Shown here piece by piece: positions 36,413-53,935 of a stretch of DNA of 64,000 bases. Each line of letters opens with the position of its first letter. The stretch's first letter is position 1. Source of the DNA: Spongospora subterranea f. sp. subterranea (taxonomy: Eukaryota > Endomyxa: Phytomyxea > Phytomyxea > Plasmodiophorida); assembly GCA_049724395.1 (NCBI GenBank), contig JAUGWO010000059.1:62001-126000 (forward strand), given 5' to 3'. The notes beneath the pieces are model-generated. The model ran no database searches. It was not told the DNA's origin and saw only the letters and a list, made by a program, of their open reading frames with translations. Made by a program: the position numbers and the translations under genes.

Positions 36413-39400
36413 TTATTTCCTGAATATAAACAGTATTTGATGTTTTATATGATCACGTTTGGGTTTCCGATCAAGACTGTCTCTCTGTATATAGTGTGGC
36501 TCTTCTTTCACGATGGCGCCCAATGTGTCTTCCTGTTTTACTATCGATTCCCAAATGGCTTGGCATGCGTCGCCAACTCCTGCGCCAGATTTCGTACAAC
36601 AGATCGCATCAATACCCGCCAAAGACAACTGCAACGCGTAGCTAAATGCCCTGTGATGCACATCAATGTCGATTGAGAATGATTCACCGCGTCTTTACCC
36701 TTGATCAACATCTATCAGATGTAGAAACGACAATCTACTTGAGTCCAATGTCATAATATCGGCGTCAGGAGAAATTGACAACCAAGGTTGAGTATTCACA
36801 GCGATGACCGCGCATGAGGATGCCCCTGAACTCAACTCATTTTGTAATTCAGCAGTTGATATTGATGGATTCGCAATCTGAACCAGTCATTAGATGTTTT
36901 TGGTTCGCTCATATATTTGATCATCTTACCTTCATATTCAGAAAAGTCATTCGAGAGTGCCATTTCGCAGGGTCATCAGGGAGCGGGGGAATTACCGCCA
37001 TGAACGTGTCGCTACTAATAGGAACCTTGGTTTCGCGCTTGGCGCTCATTCGACTGAAAACCAGGGCCAATGAGAAATCAACACTAACAGAGGCCGCCTG
37101 CTCGAAACAAGGTAGAAGTTGAAATGGCGCCGTGAACCATAATTCATCACAGCAGATGATTATGTGCCGATCTTTGACAAATAACTTTGATGTGACCTGG
37201 CTCATGGCAGCTTCAAGGACTTGTTTTTCATTTAGATCGTCATCCACTTTCATTCTCATCACTATAGTCGACTGCGCCTCCGTTTCTAGAGCACCGATAA
37301 ATACACTATCATCACAATCCGAAGTAATGATCATCACGATAACATCGGCCGGAACCAATTTCCGTAGCTGTTCAACTTGGCATGGCATATCAGACCATAG
37401 TCTTCGCCAGGCCGGTGAAGTCTTTATCAAGAACATATCCATAGCTTGAATATCATCGCGCAAAGCTCCGTTGAGAACTGACGACAATCGACGTCGGCGC
37501 TGCAACGCCAAAAGCTGGACGTTGCTCGGCGTTAATTTATGAAACAAGGCGACCGCCAACGAGCGGACGCGCTCATGCTGTGATCTGGCAACGTACATAA
37601 AACACATTCCGGGGTCACATCGATCAGTGGTTAGCGCCAAACCAACAAGAGATTTTCTAAGAAGATCGAAATTATGGCCCGCGGATTCTATTGCTTGATT
37701 CAAACTTATACGAATCTCTGCGTCAATCGTGTCATCAGTCGATGTTGAAGATGCTGTCCAGAAGTTGTGCTGATGATGGTCAAGTCCTAAATCTGCTGCG
37801 TTCTTGTGAATGAGAGCATATGCTAAGTCTACCAGGGCTTGAGATCGTATAGGTGGATCTATCGTATTTGATGCCGCTCGATAAGCTGCAATCGCCGGGT
37901 CAAAGTTTCTTTGAGGCTCTGTAGATGACGGATCCATCTCTATCGAAGCAAGATAGGAAATGATTGCCGACGGATCTCTGTTTTCAACTCTAACGAAGTC
38001 GTCATTGTCTGAGGATGAACTGATGTCAGGGAGGGGTCGGGATAGTCGGTCATAACATGATCCGATAGCCGCAGTCACTAACGAAAGCATGCGCTGGGCG
38101 GGACTGCTTGGCGATTTATGTGAATGAGCAGAAATCGCTGGGTGTGTTATCATGGTCTGCAGTTTTGCCTCACAATCATGGAGCTTTACAAGTTGTGACG
38201 AGTCTGAGTGCAAGGTTAACATCGCGGACCTGGCCGATATTTCAAGAGCAATGAACGGATGGGCGGAGCATGCGGAGCAAAACCGAGACAACATGTCGAC
38301 AGGCGCTTTGTCATCAACGATCTGCTCTGCATAACGGCCGATGGCGATTGCAGATGCTAAACGATCAGGATTGGGAACAGCTAACAGTACTTGCTGTGCG
38401 TTCTCAAGAAGTTGAATCGCCTGGTCCTTTTTGAAAGATGACAAAAGATATTCCGCATTTGTCGTGACCGCAAAACAAATTTGATGTGGCTGTAGAGTGA
38501 CAGAATTTGTTGTCAGTGCTTTGATGTCGTCACGAGCGCGGTCGTAACGTCCGTTGCGAATATCGATCCGGATGCGGCACCACAATGCGACAACGCCTAC
38601 AGGGGAGGAACAAGGATGTTGATTGATTAACGCTTCCACTATCGACGCTGCATCGTGATTTTTCTCAATTTCGATCAATGATTGACACAGTTGCAATGCA
38701 TTGTGATCATGAAGTCCTAGAACACTCGGAGTTGGAAGCGACTTGACGATCTGATTCGCATTTACAGTAAAACCCAGAACAGAAAGTATCTTCGCAAGTC
38801 GAATTTGTGAAAGATGGTAAAATGGCGCAGAAACGAACGAAGCAATATATGAGACAAATCGCAGGACAGGCAATGTCATCAAGTGAAGCCCATGTGCGCC
38901 TAGGATCTCACATGAAAAATTCAGGGAGCGCATCAGGCCCGATAATACTGATTTTGAGCGAATTGTATGCTTTCCAAATATATTCGGCTCCGAGGAGCAA
39001 TCAGCCATTCGAGCAAGCAAATCATCCGGAATATCAGGTGACCATGGAGACTTATTACAACCTAGGTTTCGCCCAAGGTCGTTAAGAGAGTAATCCGAGA
39101 CAATGGTTAAACATTCACATTACCTGGAATACACGAAAACGACCTAGTAAAGGCGAGTCCAACGTATTCACTTGCCTGGATGGCGTGTTGAATTTTTGAT
39201 TTCTCTGGCGATACGGCCGACAGCATACTGTGCATATATGCCAATAAAACTTCAATCAGCGATGTCGCTTTCTTTTTTGGTGCTGTCAACGCATCTTCGA
39301 CTAATCCTGAATAACTGTGGTATTAATATAAGAAGCTATAAGCGCTTCTACCCACGTACTGTTTTGAAGAATGTCCATTGATGCCTTTACAGTTTGAGAA

Positions 39401-42400
39401 ATCTGAGAAGGCTGAAATTTTCCTTGATCGTGCATCCACTGTGCATATATTGCAAGCCGCAGTACCCGATTGATGGATCCATCCACCGTGGAGTTGATGG
39501 CTTCCCGAAAGTAAGAACCTTGCATTGCAGGATCATTCAAATTTCTAGCAAGAGAATCGTATACCTACTGATATTTAGAGAAGGTATTTTTGAAATTCCA
39601 GTTGAATACCTGACATATAAATTCGTTTGACGGTTCTTTCATAGCTCCTATTGCAGCCCTTACATCTAGACCAAGCTGCCCCACGCATTGCAAGTGAATT
39701 TTCCATATTGGGCGCGACACAGGGTCTGGTAGAGTTTTCAGCACTGTTTCTGATAATGTCAATGTAGATTTCCATTCTCGGCGACGAAAGAAATCCGTTA
39801 GGGATATTCATATAGAGATGGGCACGAAGTTGAGGAGAGAATTTATCACGATTGGTACGAGTCAACGACACGAGTATATCCAATAATTTTCGTGATAACG
39901 ATTGAACTTCATCGTCAGGAACCTTTTGTAATTCAGATGCTGCTTTTAAGAAGCCTGACAACGATTGCGTCATAAATTGTTCGTCATGAGATTGAGCAGA
40001 AAACTGTAAAACATGGTAAGAATAGATAGGGGTGGCATGCATATTGAGCTTTACATCAACTGCGCGAGCAAAATGCTGAATCGCCTCCATGTTGATTACA
40101 TGTGAGTTAAGCTGGTCAAATGAAGCCATGGTAGCTAAGCTTTCACCAGCGCTGCACTCCACTCGCGCCATAACACATAGCTCCTTTGGAGACATTTCCC
40201 CACACTCTGAACAAGACCGACAAACTGCTATCGCAAGCGCCGGCTGCTTCAATGATAACGCAATGTCGGCAATCTCCGAAAACAACGTTAGTTTCAGTTT
40301 GACCAAGTCTTGCCGTAGTGATGTTGTTGCGATCTTCTCCAGAGCGTTCTTTGCCAGCGTCAGATTATTCAGCCGAGCATCAGAAGAGGATTTCTGGAGG
40401 TGTGCCCGTTCAATCAGCAAGATGATAGCCGCAAATTCGACATCAGATGCATTGGTGGAAGTGGGTTTGGCAAGAGTGTAATTTGGTGACACGCGTTCCA
40501 TTATGCGTAATAAGTCGTGTGATTCTGACACTGATATTATGGGCTCGAGAAAGCAAACGCATATCTGTTTCGCTGCTCCTGAATTACCAGAAACTTCCAA
40601 TGCCCGAGCAAGGGCTGACCCAATACATAGGCGCATACGTAAATCACTGTCATTTTTCAATGAGTTCCAATGAGAATTAGGCTCAGCGTTATCATACCCC
40701 GAGTTGAATCTTAGTAATGCATCGTGGCATGTTTGCAGCGCCTCAACGAACTCAGGCATGAGAACTACGCCGAGTTGAGATCGGAAGTGTTCCGTAAGAT
40801 TCGGGGCCATGGCGTTCCATAGGCTCCCAATCGCCTTTTTTACCACCCAATCCTGTTCTAAAGCACATCCGACTTTTAACGCCCCCATAGCTGAAGCGAT
40901 AATGATGCGTTTTGCCGATATTCCTTCAGTCTGCATTCGTGATTGAAAGATGGCGACACGAATTAATGCTGCATTTGCTTGCATAATCATGCAGTCCTGA
41001 TCGGTAATCGGTGAAAACTTGAAATTACTAAGGCTGATTGCGGAGTCATTGGCCATATCCTGGAACCCGCTTTTGAAGCATTGCACAACGAGGTCTGACC
41101 ATAACATGGCGCTACAGCCGATTAACAAACGACTGGATTGCTGAACGAAGCTGACCTGCGGCGGTTTGCTTTCGAATCCATATCTTCTGGTAAGCTTTTT
41201 ACTTCTTTCATTGCCCTAGACAAAACGGCGCGTTTGCCAGAAACATCTTTGATTTCTTTACTTTGTTCAATAAGACTCATTGCTCGGTCCTCTATGCTAA
41301 GACTGTCATGATTTTCAGCCCCACAGACGAACGTCAACCTCTTCTGCATCGCTTTTATATCTCTGCGGTAAGAGTTAAATATCACCGCGACATTACTAGC
41401 AGGGCTTCCGAACCTTTCGTATGGTCTCAAAAAGTCATTAACGTTGACCAGATCCCTAAATTTTGGGGATATTGCGTCAATGGGCAATGTGCAATCAAGC
41501 GAGTGGGCGCGATCTATCTCAATTTGGGCTTTGGCGAAATCTCCTGAGGAGATTTCGCATTGTGCTAGCTCGTAATGAAACAGTGCTCGCATTTCAGTAC
41601 AACCCGTATCAAATCGCCTTAACCCCTGTACACCGGACATTGGAGAATCAGTTATGATTGATCGAAAGGAAAAAGAACAAAAAACGAATGAACGGTTCAT
41701 TCACTAATAACGAATGCTACGTAAAGATTTTCCTGACTTCTGCACATTTACGAAAACATGTAAGGATCTGTGATCGATGACGGTCATGCAGCAGAGGTAG
41801 CGAGATATTCCATACGAACATGCAGACATCCTGAATAAGGTCCAAATGGCCCAGGCGGAAGCAACCGTCTATGGTCTGAGCGATCGAGTGCAAAGCAGCT
41901 AGGCGCGCAGAACGATCTACTTGCCTGAAAAAAAAAAACATAAATACCACTCATCCACTACTCTACAGCGGCTATTAGCAACCTGGCTTCAGATTCCTTT
42001 TCAGCAATTAGTATTTCTGCATTGGTGAGCTCAGATAACATCCATGACCTTCTGGGACCAGCGAAGCTTTTACAAAATAGGGATTGACCGACGCAGGTCT
42101 CAGCCAAATCTTTGATGCCATTTTTCCATGCCGCCCGCCCAATTTCAGCCACAACATCGAGTTTATCCAGATCAAGCTGGCAAAACAAACAGATCGCGAT
42201 CAAATGATTACATGATGTATATGGTTAATCCGAACGTCGTATATTACCGAATTCGGTTCCATTTTAATATCCTGAGTTATCTGTTGCACTGCCTCTTTTA
42301 AACGAGAAGCCATTTGATCCGATTTTACCATTCCGGACATCACAGATTGAAGGGCGATGATAGATTTTACACCGGTTACGTTCAAGTTGATAGTTGGTAC

Positions 42401-43404
42401 CGAGTTTTTTGACCGAGATGTATGAACTGCGAGACGTGTCGCCCGAACCTATAACCATTCATTTATAGGTCAGACATATTTTCACCTGAAAAATCCTCTT
42501 ATGGAAACTTAATGCAGAATCATAATGACCCATGTTCAATGGAAACACGAAAAAGTTCATGTCAGCAATGATGTCGCAAATGATCCGAGATACTTACCCC
42601 GATCGACCTATCAGAATCCTTCGCTAAATTGATTGCTTCATTTGCAAACTTGGCAGCAGAAGCTGAATCACCTGCTTCGTCGAAGCAGAGCGAAAGAGCA
42701 TAAACAAACTCAAAAAGCCATTCTTTAGCGAATTGGTCACGGGGCGACTTCAACAGCGCCTCAGTTATAGTTTGAAGCGAAGGGATTACGTGTCGCCGCA
42801 AACTTGGTCGAAGCAGCGGCCTTGCCACATCCCAGTAGACTAACGAGCAATTATAGAGTAGAAATAAATAGCTGTATAAGACCAATTCACAACCTTAGAT
42901 GATGCCGGACCCACTGTTTTCACCTTTTGTTTTGTTGGGCAATCGCCACTGCTTTCATGATCGAAGCTATGGCAGTGATGATATTTTGTACGAGGTCCTA
43001 ACCAGAATGGATTCGAGAAGGCGACAAATTGATAGTCCTATTTACCGATCCTTTCATGCCATTACTGCGGAAATGATCTATTTGAGCTTGAACTAGCAGC
43101 ATTCGGCAAAAAAACTGGTCCGTTCTGGGATTTCCTAGACAATACTGATGCAAGCATTGCTGTGCCTCGTCTACAAGTTGCAACTTGATGTGCATCAGTC
43201 ATTCCGAATCAACAAATATCGAACCGGAACGCATCATACTTTGGCAGCTGATTCAGCGGCAATCACCAGCAGCGATGGCGACATCAACAGATGCCGACTC
43301 GTCCCTCGCTGGTTGGTGACCATTCCTGTCAGGACCAACCGCAGCTTCTCCTGGTCTTGGCGCTGCACGGCGTCATTCAGCAAATGCCGAACATGCAATT
43401 CCAT
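36413..43404 (-). CDS. CFAP46: CFAP46-like TPR protein of the axonemal central pair (C1d)
   Basis: Very long protein (over 1,800 residues) built from TPR-like helices. ATG 43404 gives MELHVRHLLNDAVQRQDQEK. The N-terminal part contains LVDEAQQCLHQYCLGNPRTD with QFFCRMLLVQAQ, then YNCSLVYWDVARPLLRPSLR with RHVIPSLQ, DVCMFVWNISLPLLHDRHRS and MRALFHYELAQCEISSGDFA, all of which align with animal CFAP46 as I remember it. Two large uninterrupted exons follow (41128-39575 and 39020-36921). The C-terminus has a caspase/CHAT-like fold segment IICCDELWFTAPFQLLPCFE and VDFSLALVFSRM, then LSLAGIDAICCTKSGAG, also a feature of CFAP46. The protein belongs to the C1d projection that tunes flagellar beating (family knowledge). 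It implies a motile flagellum in this organism. The last exon (36413-36660) may have a further short join. Confidence 0.85.
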
Positions 43405-43565
43405 TGCTCTCAGCTAAATAATGGTTATGGTAGGCGACCGTCACATACAGTTCTAATCAGCATAGACGCGCACCCACGTTACTACCGTAAGAAGAAGCAA
43501 CGTGACATACGCACACAATGTTACATGAGTAGAAGGTTAAGAGTATTTTTATGAAACATATGATC

Positions 43566-44875
43566 TCATCTCCGTCGCTCACGTTTGCTGTTACGGCCAC
43601 GGAAGGTTCGCATGCAGTCGACAGCACCAGTAACTCGGGAAACGCAATCTTGAATGACGACTGGGAGCACAGTGGACAGCGGCACTAGAAACGAGAAGTA
43701 GTTTGGAATGAACACGGATTGGCGACGGTAAACTATGGCGTCGAAAACGGCGCCGGCAACGTCGCCTGGCAATAGCTCCGACACTAGCCAGCTCAGCCGG
43801 AGATGAACGCCAGCAAATAGGCCAGTGCGAATTAGGTATGGGTGGACAATCGTAGTGTGGATCGCGTTCGATAGGCCGTCTCTGATCAGTTCTAAAACCC
43901 AGTTCCGATCAGCGAAAATACCAGACTTGCATTGCTTCAACCAACCAAGTCGCAAGCAGTTGTTCACTGACAACAGTGCCGATTTCGTGGCACAGTAATC
44001 ACTAGCATTGGAGCCGGCACCGTATGCCACAATTGACGACATCGTAACTATGTGCCCATCCTTTCTTGTTTTCATTTCTGGAAGAAAGTTTCGCATGCAC
44101 GCAAACCTAAACATAGATCGTAACAAGCGCTGCTTTTAATTCCCAGGAAATACAGCAGAAAATGAACTGGAATGAGAAAATTGTTCAGTAATACCAGCTA
44201 AATAGGTTGACTCTAAAGATTGTAAGAAGTTGCTCAGGGGATAGCTCATCTACGGAACAGTTGTTGACGACTGCGACGGAATGAACAAGAATTGAGATGA
44301 AATCTGGAGCAATGTCAACTTTAATCTTGTTCGCTGCATCCTCAAATGACTGTTCGTCGGCTACATCAACTGTATATGTTCGAACAGATTTGGTTTTCAA
44401 AAACTGAAACTCTGTTTCTACAAAGCAATTCAGCAATTCTAGTAATATTACACTCCAGGTTCATACAAACAACGTCGCGAATGAAATTTAGTCCATTGAA
44501 ACTACATCTACCAAAGTACGTCAGCTTACCGATCTTCGTGAGACTTTTTTGATGCACATCGATAACGTGAACGATGCATCCAGCTTCGACAAGCAATTTG
44601 ACAAGGGAGTAGCCAATGCCACGCCCTCCGCCAACTACAACAGCATGACGACCATTGAGGTCAACCTCGCTCCAGCCGATGGTATTGAAAACCGCGCGCT
44701 GTAGGCCCGCGATTCTATCAGATATCATCTCGAACACGCCCATTGAACCGGTACGAAGCGGATCAGCGATGACCCAAGACCCGAATTCTCGTCCCCTGAC
44801 GACGAGGTGACGACAGTGAATAGGGTTATGCTGCGCACTGTGGAAGTATGTTTCCGCCGTATTTTGGTGTTTCAT
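43566..44875 (-). CDS. Short-chain dehydrogenase/reductase, membrane-associated retinol-dehydrogenase-like
   Basis: NAD(P)-dependent oxidoreductase. From ATG 44875: a leader of about 70 residues, then the cofactor motif HAVVVGGGRGIGYSLVKLLV, VDVADEQSFEDAANKI, ILVHSVAVVNNCSVDELSPE (in place of the usual NNAG), and the catalytic block HIVTMSSIVAYGAGSNASDY with CATKSAL, giving Ser, Tyr and Lys. A 54-nt intron joins NNCLRL to ELIRDGLSNAIHTTIVHPYL. The C-terminal hydrophobic helix FIPNYFSFLVPLSTVLPVVI followed by basic residues RGRNSKRERRR suggests anchoring to the endoplasmic reticulum or lipid droplets. The layout recalls the SDR16C group; the substrate cannot be told from sequence. Confidence 0.85.
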
Positions 44876-46926
<2,051 letters not shown>

Positions 46927-47064
46927 ACTAGAACGTGTAGTAAAACTATCGCGATTAGCGATCAAAATTATTCAGCACAGTTCTATCAAGCAACAACTGG
47001 TGTTTTTCTATCGGAACAAACAACAAATTCAAAAAATGGTTTAAGCGCTTTATTTCATAGAATA

Positions 47065-49585
<2,521 letters not shown>

Positions 49586-49859
49586 CCTGGATGACAATGA
49601 CCCTAGAGAAACCCCTGGTCATCACCAGAACCTAGCTACCTCAACCGATGGATCAACCACGGACTTGTGACGGTGTCCGTGGCGGACTTTGCTCGAGATT
49701 CGTCACAAGACCTGGTACGACTCGGCAGTGTTCGCACTTAAGCCCAGTTATAGCCATTAACCGTCTCCAAAACATCAACGAACGTGTAATAATGATCATT
49801 TATTTAACGATGACATGAGAAATGTAAAGTTGATTTTATCGGAAAATGATTGATTGTTT

Positions 49860-51467
49860 TCAGAATACAATAACGATAACAGTGATGTTATCTTGACTTC
49901 TCTGGCCAAAGGCCAAATTAGCGAGAGCTTGTGCAGCAAGAGTTGGCTTTTCGCTCATAGGGCTATCATCATTGGCGAGGAATCTCCTAACAAAAGTCCC
50001 GGCTTCATGATCGGTGAGAACGTCCCAGACGCCATCACACGCGATGATACAAAACTCATCATTATCCTCGAGCACGGTCCGGCCTAAACCGAAGTTAGAA
50101 GATGGACCAGCTTTCCGACTAAATTTTTGTACTGATATAAGGGTCAGCCGATACGCTAGGCTTCAAATGATGATCTCCCAGAGCTCTTGAGACAGCCTTA
50201 CGTGGTACAGATGTTTGAGTCTCGAACATATTGGGATTTTCAGACCTACCAGAACGCCATTCACGCGATTGTCCGAGACAAATCCTCCAGCAAGTCTGAT
50301 TCGTTCTATTTCGCTATCCAAACCAGGTTTGTGATCATATGATAACCGTCTAACACCGTCTGCCTGACAGTGCGCATCGTCAGCCCGAGATCGTAAGGAC
50401 TGATATCAATCCGACCTTAGTCAGAACTGCCCGAGTATCTCCAGCATTGGAGCAGTATAAAACGCGATCTTTCCTCTCATTGCGGATCATACAGACAACA
50501 GCTGTGGACCCTAATAGAATATGTTGCATTGATACGTGTGAAACAGATTTGCCAGAGGAATACTTAAAAACCTGAATCTAAAATAGAACGCCTTCGGATT
50601 TGAGCATCTGTTATGTGAAATGCTGATTGCAGATGCTGCTCAATCGTCATATCGTCACCATTTCTCAGCAAAGAATGCTCAAGATTCTGAAGATGTATCA
50701 GCGAAGTCAGTTTCGCATATCAACTGCAGAATCCGTATACAATGTGCAAGCTTCGAACACAAAAGTCCACGGCAGCGCGTCCACCATGTCCATCATAGCA
50801 ACAAAACAATCCCTTCAACAAATTAGATGCAACATTTCAAACAATCATGCAGCAATACAGTTGACGGGTCTCCAGTGAACGAATCAATTAACAGGTGTTC
50901 GTCTTCCATATGCGGACGGCGACCTTGCCGCCCAAATGCGCCAGCACCTCGCACAGAGCTCCACCTACAAAAAAATGAGATTTTAATGCAAGCTCTACTT
51001 CTGGGCAAATTGACAGACACATGGTCTGCCGGAAGGTGCTGTATATGCATGAATCGTGCATATAGTTCTTTTCTAAAAGAAATTATCGACAAACGCGCTT
51101 TTCGAATGTTTGCGATTGAATTGCGCTCATCTTCCTCGTCAACTGAATCTGGAAGTGCGAAGACATGTGGATCGGCATCTTGCACGAAGCCAACCGCCTT
51201 CAATAGATCCATACCATGTTTCAAATGGCCGAGCCTCTCCTACAAAATTACTGTTTGGAAGGCGTGTCTCAACTAGCTCCAGGACTTGATATCAGATCTT
51301 ACCTGAAAGTTGACGTTGGATATCCGAATTCGCCGAAAACAGGGAGTTTGCGGATAGTCAATAATGTTGTTCACGAAAACGAGCATGGTGTCCAAACCCT
51401 CGATCACTTCGATGATGGAACAATCCGTATCGGATTCGATTGCCGCCAACACCGATTCGATTTGCAT
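49860..51467 (-). CDS. PP2C-type protein phosphatase with N-terminal PUB domain
   Basis: Fusion of two modules. From ATG 51467 and about residue 22: EVIEGLDTMLVFVNNIIDYP, CFRRIRISNVNFQ, then after an intron ERLGHLKHGMDLLKAVGFVQ and HVFALPDS. This is the PUB/PUG pattern (YRRIRLSN..F, LL.A.GF, LP) that binds the C-terminal tail of Cdc48/p97 (family knowledge). The PPM phosphatase follows: GRRPHMEDEHLLIDSF, LFCYDGHGGRAAVDF with metal-binding DGHGG, TAVVCMIRNERKDRVLYCSN, AGDTRAVL, RLSYDHKPGLDSEIERIRLA and GGFVSDNRVNGVL, SRALGDHHLKPSV, EFCIIACDGVWDVLTDHEAG, and RSQDNITVIVIVF at the end. All metal-binding Asp motifs seem intact. It could dephosphorylate clients on Cdc48; that is inference. Confidence 0.88.
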
Positions 51468-52093
51468 GAGCGCCCCAGATGGGTCTCTTGCCCGAATCGC
51501 AACGCGATCACCTGATCAATTCCTGATCAATGAGAAATGAAATAGTTCTTCCAGTCAATCAGCTCAAAGATCAGATAAATCCACTTAAGGAAGGGATAAC
51601 GTAAACATCCTAGAGTCGGGAAACGGAAGGCGCAGCCCCCGCCATGCCCACTGATACCGTAATAAGCGGGATGGGGGTCGTGCTCAGTCAGTCAGTCAGC
51701 CGGGGGACACTCTCCACTGTTGTACAGTCACGCTTGAGTTGGGTCGGCTCAGTCAGGCCTCTACATATAGTGTATACATGAGCGGGTCGCCGTCAGTCAG
51801 ACCTCCTCACATGATTGGCAAGTCCGCCACTCACCCCCCGTGACGGCCGGGCATGCGCATGCCGCCCAAGTCGAGTCTGAAGTTCCAGAAACTCGACGAG
51901 GTCAAGTTTTGGCCTAACGGTCCCGTTATCGTGTGACAGGAGAGTCATGTGCGGAGAGTCATGTGCAGACCTCTCGTTGGGTTTCGACAGGGTGAACCAG
52001 CATTATCATTACCTGTTCCACTGAACAGATCGCCATGGTGATTGGTGTGTGATCCTGCGATCCCTTTGGCCGACCCAGAAATCGTGTGTCGGT
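51468..52093. other. Spacer with small direct repeats
   Basis: About 630 bases. Holds an AGTC run (51685-51701, recurring at 51754 and 51794), a tandem pair of GAGAGTCATGTGC (51939-51966), and a GCATGCGCATGC palindrome near 51852. It probably contains the PP2C promoter and the 3' UTR of the next gene. No coding sequence recognised. Confidence 0.4.
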
Positions 52094-53935
52094 TTATATA
52101 GAGTAGAAGCACATATGGGCCTGGGTATCCTGATGATCGTATGGGCCAGGCATATGGCGATAGCTGACCCCCCTTGTGCACCCAACCGTCCTCATCTGTA
52201 CCGTAGACGGCACCCCACTCAGGAACGGCCCCGCTTCGCCATACCCGAGATTGACGGCCACGATCGCCCCGGGCTTGGCGTTCGCCACCAGCTCCATCGC
52301 CGCCACGTGGTCGATACAGTCGATGGTCTGTCGTTCATCAAAGAACGGCCCCAAATCCAAATCGCGCCCCGAACAAAAACCAACCTGATACGGCCCGCAT
52401 TCCACCTGGTTCAGAACAACGAAATCGCAACGCTCGTGGGCGTCGTCAACCCATTTCGGGATCGTCTCGGCAATGGGCCCCCGATTCACGTCGATACGGT
52501 TCAGACCGTCACGTTCCCGCACGAGCTCCACCGCCGTCGTTGCCGATTCCTCGAACAGGACGATCTTCGTGGACCTGAACCCCAGCGATCGTCGTGGATT
52601 GTTGTCGTTCGTGGGCGAAACGGTGCGATCGTACCTGCTGATCGCCAGCAGCGCCGCGATCTCCTTCCCGTGTCCGGCGCCCACGACGCACGTCGTTCTG
52701 ACGGCCGCACTGGCCCCGACGATCAGCAGCTCGTCGATGAGGTTGCGGAAATCGGCGGGGAGGGGCGTTGTCGAGGGCGACGGGAGCGTCGCGTCGAGAT
52801 CGGCAAAGATGGTGTCGCGCAGGAACGGGATTACCTGGGGCGTTCCCGCCGGGAGCAATGGCGTTTGGCGATCGGGACAGGCGCCGGGATCGTTCGGGAA
52901 CACGTATTGTCCAACGCACCCGACCTGACGTAGATGGCATTAGGAGACCGGATGGCGTCATGTGCCGGAGCCGGCCCCACCTGGCGAACGGTGCCGTCGA
53001 CGCCCAACCACGACGCCTTGGTCCATTTCGGGTCGGAATCGGAATAGAAACAGGAAAGCTGGCGGATGACGCCCTGGTCCACCAGACCCTCGAAGCGGTA
53101 GTCGATACGGAACGGGGGAAGCTGGTCATGTTCGGTGTGGTCCAGGTACACCAGGGTGTCGCAATCGGCGTGCTGATCGGCGAACAGCTGGGCGAATCGC
53201 GATTCGTGGCAGAGCGCCGGGGCGGCGAAATCGATGACGCAGCCGGCGAAATCGGGGAACACCAACGAGCACGTTCGACCTGTGGTTGGGAGGGCGATGA
53301 TCAATCAATAGATGTCGTCGATCGGATCAACTTACCAGGGTTCCGTTCGTGCCACGCGGGAAACGCCGAAAACGCGTCGCCTTTGATCGCCTCGAACCGT
53401 CGCGAATCGTATTGTTCGGTCATTGTCGCCAGGAAATCCGTCTTGGGTTGTCCGGTCCAGTAATCGAACGACGCCACCTGATTGGTCGGGCTGGCCTCCA
53501 GGAACAACGTCGACGTCTGCCCGTTCCCGAACCCGCCCTCGCAATAGAGCTTGTCCCCCGGCCCAGGTCGTCGCGCGATCAGGTTCAGGACGCCGAACGA
53601 CTCCGGGAACAGGAACGTTCCGCCCTGGTCCGATCAGTGTTCGTCTGTTGTCGATCGCCCAAAACGGATCTCACCTCAGTATGGCCGTGTTTGGCGCCGA
53701 TCTCCTCCAGCCGATCGAGTGTCGATTGGAACCCGTCGAAGATGTCCAGGGGAACGTGCCGACCGCAGGACGACGTGGCCAGGCACCTGGCGCCAACACG
53801 GTCGGTCGCACGCCGATCGGCCGGACTGTGTAGGTAGGTGACGTGGACGACGAGGACCAGGAAGGTGGCGATACCCAGGAAGAGGAGCTGATATCCAGAG
53901 CGGGGCGGAAGGTGGCGTTGGTAGCGCCCCTTCAT
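52094..53935 (-). CDS. Single-pass membrane protein with two methyltransferase-like regions
   Basis: ATG 53935 gives MKGRYQRHLPPRSGYQLLFL and a hydrophobic segment LLFLGIATFLVLVVHVTYLH, so it is probably a type II membrane or secretory-pathway protein. Exon joins give TFLFPESFGVLNLIARRPGP, DKLYCEGGFGNGQTSTLFLE and NQVASFDYWTG, a Rossmann start reminiscent of secreted Methyltransf_24-type domains, then CVIDFAAPALCHESRF and LVYLDHTEHDQLPPFRIDY. The C-terminal half has RTTCVVGAGHGKEIAALLAI, IVLFEESATTAVELVRERDG, CDFVVLNQVECGPYQVGF and ending AHMCFYSI. The frame shifts by one base at about 52908-52925 between the two halves, with no intron consensus: either an assembly error or two genes. Function and substrate unknown. 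A longer start at 54004 is possible. Confidence 0.6.

Noticed and set aside
52049-52933. 294-codon plus-strand open frame opposite the methyltransferase-like gene
   Set aside because: Antisense to a conserved-looking minus-strand protein; its own translation is Arg/His-rich without motifs.
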